This document shows, piece after piece, positions 1 through 5,276 of a stretch of 6,920 bases of DNA. The notes below the pieces were generated by a model that worked only from the letters and a program-made list of their open reading frames with translations, was not told the DNA's origin and did no database searches. Each line of letters starts with the position of its first letter. Position 1 is the first letter of the stretch. The position numbers were made by a program, and so were the translations under genes. Source of the DNA: Acidobacteriota bacterium. Its GTDB lineage: Bacteria > Acidobacteriota > Thermoanaerobaculia > Multivoradales > JAHEKO01. The stretch lies in assembly GCA_006227875.1 (NCBI GenBank), contig SBFI01000378.1:1-6920 (forward strand), read 5' to 3'.

Positions 1-425
1 TCAGACTGCTCAACCTGATGACTTTTCAGCCCCTCGATCTGCTGACGATGATCGGGTTCATCATTCTGCTGGGTCTGGTGGTGAACAACGCCATTCTCCT
101 GGTGCATCAGACCCGGTCGGCAGAGCGTGAAGGGCTGCGCCGCCGTGAGGCCGTGCGACAGGCCCTGCGGCTCAGGACGCGGCCGATCTTCATGAGTACG
201 CTGACCAGCATCTTCGGCATGCTGCCGTTGTTGCTCATGCCCGGCGAGGGAAGCGTCATCTACCGTGGTCTAGCGGCGGTCATCGTCGGTGGTATGAGTG
301 TCAGCACGCTCTTCACACTGCTGCTCCTGCCGAGTTTTCTGCGCCTGGGTGAAGGGGCCCAGGTCGCCGAGATCAAAGACTTCACCGAACCGAGTGAATC
401 GGCGGAGATTGCACAAGCCTCCTAG
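1..425 (+). CDS. RND efflux transporter, inner-membrane pump subunit (3' end only)
   Basis: This is the C-terminal end of a proton-driven RND pump (AcrB/MexB-like, HAE1 type), which sits in the inner membrane and moves substrates from the periplasm or membrane out through an adaptor and outer-membrane channel. The reading frame is open from the window edge (codons from base 3) to TAG at 423-425, so the start lies upstream; the ATG at 18 is internal. Seen directly: a hydrophobic segment containing GLVVNNAILLV (about nt 72-104), a basic cytoplasmic loop with EAVRQALRLRTRPI, then two more hydrophobic segments around STLTSIFGMLPLLL and SVSTLFTLLLLPSFL. This matches the last three transmembrane helices of the family. 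The position that aligns with the proton-relay lysine of AcrB (K940) is Asn (nt 84-86). The tail after the last helix is short and acidic. The adaptor gene follows after 31 nt, implying one operon. Confidence 0.93.
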   Translation, partial: RLLNLMTFQPLDLLTMIGFIILLGLVVNNAILLVHQTRSAEREGLRRREAVRQALRLRTRPIFMSTLTSIFGMLPLLLMPGEGSVIYRGLAAVIVGGMSVSTLFTLLLLPSFLRLGEGAQVAEIKDFTEPSESAEIAQAS

Positions 426-443
426 CACCAAACCGTCCTGGAT

Positions 444-447
444 GGAG
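444..447 (+). promoter_or_regulatory. Ribosome binding site deciding the adaptor start
   Basis: GGAG lies 9 nt before the ATG at 457. The in-frame ATG at 442 has no comparable purine-rich site upstream, so 457 is the better start. The signal peptide also begins naturally at 457. Confidence 0.6.
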
Positions 448-456
448 TATGGAATC

Positions 457-1542
457 ATGAAAACCTCAAACTCGAAGTCAAACGTCGTCGCATCCGTGCT
501 GGCAGGATTGGTCTTGGCTTCTGCCGTCGTCGCTCAGGACGAAGGGCCGCCGCCGGCGGCGGTGCAGGTGGGTTTTGCCCTGGAGCAGGAGATGTCACCC
601 GAGGTGTGGGTGCCGGGGACGGTGGTAAGTCGCAACCAGGCGGCCATCGCCGCCGAGATCGCCGGGCAGCTCACCTGGGTGGCCGAAGTGGGTGACGTGG
701 TCAAGAAGGGAGACGTGGTCGCCCGCATCAACGACCAGTCCCTCCAGCTGCAGCTCAAGAACGACGAGGCGACGATCAAGCGTCACGAGGCCAACCTGCA
801 GTATCTCGAGCAGCAGGTGAGCCGCCTCGAGAGGCTGACCGAGCAACAGGTCGCCCCGGCCAACGATCTCGAGGAGGCGGTGTCGCAGCGCGAGACCCTG
901 GTGCAGGAGATCGTCCAGGCGAAGGTGGCCCTCGAGCAGACCCGGTACCAGCTCTCACGCACCCGAGTCACGGCTCCCTTTCCCGGCCGCGTTGTCGAGC
1001 GTCTGCAGCAACCGGGTGGCTACGCCTCGGTGGGTGGCCCGGTGGTCCGTCTGGTGGATACCGAGAACATCGAGGTCAGAGCGCAGGCGCCGTTGAGCGT
1101 CGAGGGCTATCTCGAGGAGGGAATGCGTCTGAAGGTCAAGGGACGGGACCAGGAAGCCAAGGGCACCCTGCGTGCGGCGATTCCCGTGGGTGACCAGCGA
1201 TCGCGGATGTTCGAAGTGCGTGTTGCTCTTGGGGACGAGCCCTGGATCATCGGCAGCGCGGTCCGCGTGGCCCTGCCGAGTGCCAGTCCGCAGCCGGTCG
1301 TCGCCGTGCCCCGAGATGCCCTCATCCTCCGCAGCGACAGTATCTATGTCTTCAAGGTGACCGCCGAGGGCACGGCCGAAAAAGTCACCGTGGAGACCGG
1401 CATCGGGCACAATTCGCTGATCGAAGTGAAGGGGAACGTCGGTGCCGGAGACCAGGTCGTCGTCCGCGGCGGCGAGCGTCTACAGCCGGGCCAGTCGGTA
1501 ACCATCGCCGGCAACGGCGAAGAGGCGCAGCCGTCGTCATAA
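457..1542 (+). CDS. RND efflux periplasmic adaptor (membrane fusion protein, HlyD/AcrA-type)
   Basis: A 361-residue periplasmic adaptor that links an RND pump to an outer-membrane channel. Residues 1-26 look like a Sec signal peptide (basic start, hydrophobic 10-21, cleavage after VVA at 26); there is no lipobox cysteine, so it is probably not a lipoprotein. Residues about 51-91 form the first half of a lipoyl domain (GDVVKKGDVVARI). Residues about 95-168 are a Gln/Glu/Leu-rich helical hairpin with the turn near QQVAPANDLEEA (130-141). The second lipoyl half is about 169-200 (RVTAPFPGRVVERL, then GGYASVGGPVVRLVD). A beta-barrel region follows (about 203-275), then a membrane-proximal region (about 280-350, PRDALI then GDQVVVRGGERLQPGQSV). 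Length is normal for the family. The frame stays open upstream to 298, but that part overlaps the pump gene and is not expected to be translated. Substrate cannot be told. Confidence 0.93.
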   Translation: MKTSNSKSNVVASVLAGLVLASAVVAQDEGPPPAAVQVGFALEQEMSPEVWVPGTVVSRNQAAIAAEIAGQLTWVAEVGDVVKKGDVVARINDQSLQLQLKNDEATIKRHEANLQYLEQQVSRLERLTEQQVAPANDLEEAVSQRETLVQEIVQAKVALEQTRYQLSRTRVTAPFPGRVVERLQQPGGYASVGGPVVRLVDTENIEVRAQAPLSVEGYLEEGMRLKVKGRDQEAKGTLRAAIPVGDQRSRMFEVRVALGDEPWIIGSAVRVALPSASPQPVVAVPRDALILRSDSIYVFKVTAEGTAEKVTVETGIGHNSLIEVKGNVGAGDQVVVRGGERLQPGQSVTIAGNGEEAQPSS

Positions 1543-1727
1543 GAGCCCGCCCACCCGCCCGGGGCTTGGGGGCTTGGACCCGCCCTTTTCCCCACCCGGG
1601 CTTGAGGGCTTGAGGCTCCCCCACCCCCTTTTGGCGCGGAGTCATCAGGCAAACAAACGGCTGGAATCTGTATAGCCCGGGAGGGTGGTGGAGACCCCAA
1701 GCCCTCAGGCCCAGGGCGGGCGGGGGG
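1543..1727. repeat. Gene-free convergent gap with GC-rich direct and inverted repeats
   Basis: This 185-nt gap separates two converging genes and contains no convincing ORF. It holds three copies of a 16-bp motif: GGGCTTGGGGGCTTGG at 1562-1577, GGGCTTGAGGGCTTGA at 1598-1613, and an inverted copy at 1697-1712 whose reverse complement is GGGCCTGAGGGCTTGG. Each copy is itself an 8-bp near-duplication. The second copy and its C-rich flank (1598-1629) pair imperfectly with 1681-1712, leaving an apical loop of about 50 nt, and the outermost C-runs (from 1546) can pair with the G-rich stretch 1713-1727. Short T-runs follow C-rich stretches at 1586-1589 and 1629-1632. It could be a bidirectional transcription terminator, a REP/MITE-like dispersed repeat, or both. 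The repeats are visible; the role is inference. Confidence 0.6.
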
Positions 1728-2195
1728 TCACCCTCCTCGCAACGCCTCCAACACCTTGGCGGGGTGATCCGCCGCCTTGGCGACCCGCCGCCAGTGCTTT
1801 TTCACCTTACCGTCGGGTCCGACCCAGACCGTGGAGCGGATGACCCCCGTGGTCTTCTTGCCGTACATCGTCTTTTCCCCCCAGGCACCATACTTGGTCA
1901 TCACTTTCTTGCCGGGGTCGGACAACAGGGTCAGCGGCAGACCATATTTGCCGATGAACTTTTGGTGAGCCTCGGGCCCGTCCGGCGAGATCCCCAGAAC
2001 CGTGGCTCCCTCTCTGCGGATGTCCTGCCAAAGGTCGCGGAAGCCGCAGGCCTCCTTTGTGCAACCGGGCGTGTCGTCCCGGGGGTAGAAATAGACGATC
2101 ACATCCTCGCCGCGAAAGTCCTCGAGTGAAACCTTGTCGCCGTTCTGATCCGGCAGGGTGAAGGCCGGTGCGGTCTTCCCTTCTTCAACGGGCAT
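1728..2195 (-). CDS. bcp: Thioredoxin-dependent peroxiredoxin, Bcp/PrxQ type
   Basis: A 155-residue thiol peroxidase of the AhpC/TSA superfamily that reduces hydrogen and organic hydroperoxides in the cytoplasm, normally with thioredoxin as electron donor. The thioredoxin fold starts at once (GKTAPAFTLPDQNGDKVSL, residues 6-24), and the active-site stretch YFYPRDDTPGCTKEACGFRD (35-54) has the PxxxTxxC signature with peroxidatic Cys45 and a second Cys50, the same spacing as the atypical two-cysteine pair of E. coli Bcp. The conserved Arg of the GVIRST segment is at 120. Length is typical and there is no signal peptide. The start at 2195 is supported by AGGAGGA 8 nt upstream. It lies 17 nt downstream of the radical SAM gene, on the same strand, so the two are probably co-transcribed. 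Confidence 0.95.
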   Translation of the reverse strand: MPVEEGKTAPAFTLPDQNGDKVSLEDFRGEDVIVYFYPRDDTPGCTKEACGFRDLWQDIRREGATVLGISPDGPEAHQKFIGKYGLPLTLLSDPGKKVMTKYGAWGEKTMYGKKTTGVIRSTVWVGPDGKVKKHWRRVAKAADHPAKVLEALRGG

Positions 2196-2203
2196 CTTTG
2201 TCG

Positions 2204-2210
2204 TCCTCCT
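2204..2210 (-). promoter_or_regulatory. Strong ribosome binding site of the peroxiredoxin gene
   Basis: Read on the minus strand, AGGAGGA lies 8 nt before the ATG at 2195. It sits inside the 17-nt gap after the radical SAM stop codon (2213-2215), which supports independent, efficient initiation on a shared mRNA. Confidence 0.7.
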
Positions 2211-2212
2211 CG

Positions 2213-3262
2213 TCAGAGCAAGCTTAACTGTTCCTCGCCCTGCCGGCGAAAGGCCTTGGTCGAGAGCTCGGGTCCACTGGGCTCGAGACCGTAACGTCGG
2301 CGCGAGGCCTCGAACAGCGACCGGATCTGGTCGGCAAAGACCCCCTTGCCCTGCATGCGGCTGCCGAAGTTGGGGTCGTTGAGCTTCCCACCGCGCGTCG
2401 AGCGGATGCGGTTGAGTATCTTCCGGCGCCGGTCGGGGAGGTGTCGCTCGAGCCAGTCCTCGAACAGACCGGCGACCGCGCCCGGCAGACGGAGCGGAAT
2501 AAAGCTGGCAAAGCCGGCCCCAGCCTCTGCCGCCGCCTTCAAGATGGCGGGAATCTCGTGATCGTTGAGACCGGGGATGATCGGTGCGACCAGAACGCCG
2601 CAGGGGATCCGGCGCTGCGCGAGCTCCTCGAGCGCCCGCAGCCGGTCACGCGGGTGGGAGGTCCGTGGCTCCATCACCCGTGTCAGCTCCCCCTCGAGGG
2701 TGGTGATGGAGATGACGACGGTCGCGGCTTGGTGGCGGGCCAGCTCGGCGAGCAGGTCGATGTCGCGGGTCACCAGGTGGTTCTTGGTGATCAGCGCCAC
2801 CGGATTGCGATAGATGGCGAGCACCTCGAGACAGCGGCGGGTGAGCTCCATCTTTCGTTCCACCGGCTGATAGGGGTCGGTGACCCCACTGATGCCGACC
2901 ACCTCTGGTCTCCAGCGAGGGGATTCGAGCTCTGCTCGGAGTAGCTCGGCCGCATCCTCCTTGATCAGGATCCTGGTCTCGAAGTCGAGACCGGCCGAAA
3001 AACCCAAGTACTCGTGAGTCGGTCGGGCGTAGCAGTAGGCACAGCCGTGCTCGCACCCACGATATGGGTTGATGGAGACATCGAACGGCACGTCCGGGCT
3101 TTCGTTACGTGCCAGGATGGTGCGGCTCGAATCCCGGAGAAAGACGGTCGGTACGCGGTCCGGCAGCGGCTCATCGGCGACCACTTCGATCCTCTCGAAG
3201 CGGCCGAGCGGATTGCTGGCGGTACCGCGGCCTCGCGGTCCCTGCTGCCGGCGTCCTGTCAT
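2213..3262 (-). CDS. Radical SAM protein, SPL/PA0069 family, function unknown
   Basis: A radical SAM enzyme of about 349 residues; it should bind a 4Fe-4S cluster and cleave S-adenosylmethionine, but substrate and product are not known for this family. The cluster motif is GCEHGCAYCYA, a CxxxCxxC at residues 70, 74 and 77 counted from the ATG at 3262. Upstream is RGRGTASNPLGRFE, downstream SGVTDPYQPVE (about 125-135) and ALITKNHLVTRDIDLL; all are familiar from the PA0069-type relatives of spore photoproduct lyase, but the sequence does not show that it is a photoproduct lyase. The C-terminal part has FGSRMQGKGVFADQI. Start choice: the frame extends to a TTG at 3310, but that codon lies in the loop of a hairpin, so I prefer the ATG at 3262, which leaves the family-like N-terminus intact. 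Neither start has a clear Shine-Dalgarno site. The peroxiredoxin follows after 17 nt. Confidence 0.88.
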   Translation of the reverse strand: MTGRRQQGPRGRGTASNPLGRFERIEVVADEPLPDRVPTVFLRDSSRTILARNESPDVPFDVSINPYRGCEHGCAYCYARPTHEYLGFSAGLDFETRILIKEDAAELLRAELESPRWRPEVVGISGVTDPYQPVERKMELTRRCLEVLAIYRNPVALITKNHLVTRDIDLLAELARHQAATVVISITTLEGELTRVMEPRTSHPRDRLRALEELAQRRIPCGVLVAPIIPGLNDHEIPAILKAAAEAGAGFASFIPLRLPGAVAGLFEDWLERHLPDRRRKILNRIRSTRGGKLNDPNFGSRMQGKGVFADQIRSLFEASRRRYGLEPSGPELSTKAFRRQGEEQLSLL

Positions 3263-3293
3263 GGTGGAGCAGAGGCGAGCATAGTCGATGGAA

Positions 3294-3329
3294 CCGCGGC
3301 CTTGTCTCAACCAACGGAACAGGCCGCGG
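3294..3329 (-). terminator. GC-rich hairpin between the phosphatase and radical SAM genes
   Basis: CCGCGGCCT at 3294-3302 pairs perfectly with AGGCCGCGG at 3321-3329, giving a 9-bp stem and an 18-nt loop. It starts 9 nt after the phosphatase stop codon in the direction of transcription. There is no T-run after it, so it is not a classical intrinsic terminator. It may attenuate transcription, protect a 3' end, or be chance in GC-rich DNA. Confidence 0.35.
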
Positions 3330-3338
3330 GCGGGCAGC

Positions 3339-5174
3339 TCAACTGTCGGTGATCTTGATCACCACGACCGTGCGGTCGTCAGACGGCTCGGTGTTGCCGG
3401 AGTAGCGGCGCACGGCGTCCATGATGCCATCGGCCACCTCGCGTGCCGACCCACCGGCGAGCTGGCGGAGAATCTGCTCCAGCCGCTGGGTTCCCAGCTC
3501 GTCTCCTGCCGCATTGAGGCTCTCGTCGATGCCGTCGGTGTAGATGACGACCATGTCTCTCGATCGAAGCTCGAGGGTGATCTCGTCGTAGGTGCGATCG
3601 GCAAACATCCCGAGCGGCACCCCCACGGCGTCGATCTGCTCCACCGACCAGTCGCGGAGGAGATAGGGCCGGGGGAGCCCCGAATTGGCCAGAGTGAGCG
3701 AGCGGTCGGCATCGTTGTAGAAGGCAAAGAGCATGGCCACGAAGCGGTTGTCGATCTCGAGCTGGTGGAGCTTGGTGTTCATGTTGGCCAGGATGTCGGC
3801 CGGCTGCATTCCGGTCCGATCCACCTGTTCGCGCAGCATGCCCACGGCGAGAGAGCCGTAGAGCGCAGCCGAGGTCGATTTGCCCGATACATCACCCACC
3901 GCCAGCGCCATCTGACCTTCGCAACATGGCAGGAAATCGTAGAAATCACCACCCAGGTGCCGCGCCGGCTCGTAGCCGACGGCCACCCGGAGACCTGGCA
4001 GCCACGGGCTCGTCTTGGGTAGCAGCTGCTTCTGGATCTCCCGAGCTGTCGACAGGTCGTCCTGCTCGAGACGCTGTTCGTCCTTGCGCAACTGCTCGTA
4101 GAGCCTAGCGTTCTCGAGCGCGATGGCCAGTGCCGAGCCGAGGGTCGAAAGGGTCTGCTCTTGCTGTGAGGTGAAGGCGTCGTACTCGGTGCTCTCGAGA
4201 TCCAGAACACCCACCAGCTGTCCCTTGACCGTCATCGGAACGGCGAGCTCGGAGCGCACTTCCACATCGGAGACACAGGAGACATAACGGGGATCGAGAT
4301 GGATGTTGGGAACCCGCAGGCTCTGTTGAAGTGCGGCCGCGGTGCCGCAGATTCCTTGACCCAGAGCCAGGCTGCGCGCGGTGCCCACTCTGGGGCCATC
4401 GCGATAGAAGGAGATCCGGGGCTCCAGCAGCTGGGCCTCTTCGTTCCAGAGCAGAACCGTGAAGACGTCGTGGTCGATCAACCGGCGGACGAGCTCGGCA
4501 ACCTTCTCCAGCAGCTCTTCGCTGTCCAGGATCGAGGCCAGCTCGCGATTCACCTCGTGGAGCATCGACAGCGTCTGCGCCTGCTCCTGTAGATTGTTGT
4601 AGAGACGGGAGTTATCGATGGCGTTGGCGAGTTGTCCACCGAGGGGCTCCAGCAGCCGCCGGTGCTCCTCGGTGAAGAAACCGGGCTTGCCCGACCCCAG
4701 GTCGAGTACCCCGATAGTCCGGTCTTTGGCCACCAAGGGGATCGCCAACTCAGAGCGCACGCCCTCGGTGGCCTGGATATAGCGCGGGTCCTTTTTCGTG
4801 TCGGGAACGAGCACGGCTTCCTTGCTCTCGGCGGCGGTGCCGACGATCCCCTGGCCCATACCAAAGCGCCAGTGTTTCGCCACCTCTTCGCGGAAGCCGA
4901 CCGCCAGCTCGAACTGGAGCTCGCGCCCCATGTCATCCACCAGCAGGATGCCGAGGGTGTCGTAGTCGACAAATTGCTCGAGGCAGTCGGCTACCCTCCG
5001 CAGACCGTCCTTCAGATCCGGGGTGGCGTTGATCTCCTGCGTGACCGATAGGAGACAGGCCAACCTGTCTGCCTGCTGACGGGCATCGAGTTCCGTCGGC
5101 GCTTCAACCTCGGGTGTCACGGCGGCCTCTGAAGCCTCGGCCGAGGCCTCGGATCCGTTGAGTTTCTCGACCAT
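3339..5174 (-). CDS. GAF-GAF-PP2C (SpoIIE/RsbU-type) serine/threonine phosphatase
   Basis: A cytoplasmic signalling phosphatase of 611 residues from the ATG at 5174. Residues about 1-30 are an Ala/Glu/Ser-rich low-complexity tail. GAF domain 1 spans about 53-190 (GQGIVGTAA, then RSELAIPLVAKDRTIGVLDL) and GAF domain 2 about 218-359 (GQGICGTAA, then RSELAVPMTVKGQLVGVLDL). A helical linker with the EIQKQLLP signature (about 379-386) leads to the PP2C domain (about 400-611). Its metal-binding motifs are present: GGDFYD at 408-413, GDVSGKS at 427-433, YTDGIDE at 545-551 and DDRT at 599-602, so it is expected to be active. Relatives dephosphorylate anti-anti-sigma (STAS) proteins in partner-switching pathways; no such partner is seen here, so the target is unknown. 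The frame reaches a TTG at 5195, but the ATG has the better purine-rich stretch upstream. Confidence 0.93.
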   Translation of the reverse strand: MVEKLNGSEASAEASEAAVTPEVEAPTELDARQQADRLACLLSVTQEINATPDLKDGLRRVADCLEQFVDYDTLGILLVDDMGRELQFELAVGFREEVAKHWRFGMGQGIVGTAAESKEAVLVPDTKKDPRYIQATEGVRSELAIPLVAKDRTIGVLDLGSGKPGFFTEEHRRLLEPLGGQLANAIDNSRLYNNLQEQAQTLSMLHEVNRELASILDSEELLEKVAELVRRLIDHDVFTVLLWNEEAQLLEPRISFYRDGPRVGTARSLALGQGICGTAAALQQSLRVPNIHLDPRYVSCVSDVEVRSELAVPMTVKGQLVGVLDLESTEYDAFTSQQEQTLSTLGSALAIALENARLYEQLRKDEQRLEQDDLSTAREIQKQLLPKTSPWLPGLRVAVGYEPARHLGGDFYDFLPCCEGQMALAVGDVSGKSTSAALYGSLAVGMLREQVDRTGMQPADILANMNTKLHQLEIDNRFVAMLFAFYNDADRSLTLANSGLPRPYLLRDWSVEQIDAVGVPLGMFADRTYDEITLELRSRDMVVIYTDGIDESLNAAGDELGTQRLEQILRQLAGGSAREVADGIMDAVRRYSGNTEPSDDRTVVVIKITDS

Positions 5175-5276
5175 ATCTTCTGCTCTTGTTAACAATAAGA
5201 ACGGGTTTTTCCTTCCCTGGTCACCCTACAATAGACTCTTTTCGATGGTTGAACGGATTTCAGCGGCACAGGAACC
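5175..5276. promoter_or_regulatory. Divergent intergenic region, likely promoters for both flanking genes
   Basis: This 102-nt gap lies between the divergently transcribed phosphatase and flavoprotein genes and looks more AT-rich than its surroundings, so it should hold both promoters. Toward the flavoprotein, TACAAT at 5227-5232 is a fair -10 hexamer, but no good -35 is seen at the expected distance. A perfect 10-bp palindrome, TTGTTAACAA, lies at 5186-5195, just upstream of the phosphatase ATG. No promoter on the minus strand could be assigned with confidence. Confidence 0.35.

Noticed and set aside
298..456. Upstream extension of the adaptor reading frame, overlapping the pump gene
   Set aside because: It is out of frame within the pump coding sequence, reads as a Ser/Arg/Cys-rich shadow, and the signal peptide and ribosome site both mark 457 as the start.
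955..1410. Minus-strand open frame (151 codons) within the adaptor gene
   Set aside because: Antisense shadow; composition rich in His, Asp and Arg, with no recognised family.
1344..1700. Minus-strand open frame across the adaptor end and the repeat gap
   Set aside because: It spans two unrelated regions, is Pro/Ser/Gly-rich from the repeats, and has no start signal or family resemblance.
2441..2944. Plus-strand open frame (167 codons) opposite the radical SAM gene
   Set aside because: Antisense shadow of a well-supported gene; no domain or ribosome site seen.
3288..4022. Long plus-strand open frame (244 codons) opposite the phosphatase
   Set aside because: It is antisense to a gene with clear catalytic motifs, has no recognisable domain, and its length is explained by GC-rich codon bias.
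5134..5147. Perfect 14-bp palindrome GCCTCGGCCGAGGC
   Set aside because: It lies in the Ala/Glu/Ser-rich N-terminal coding tail of the phosphatase, where repeated GAG/GCC/TCG-type codons produce such palindromes by chance.
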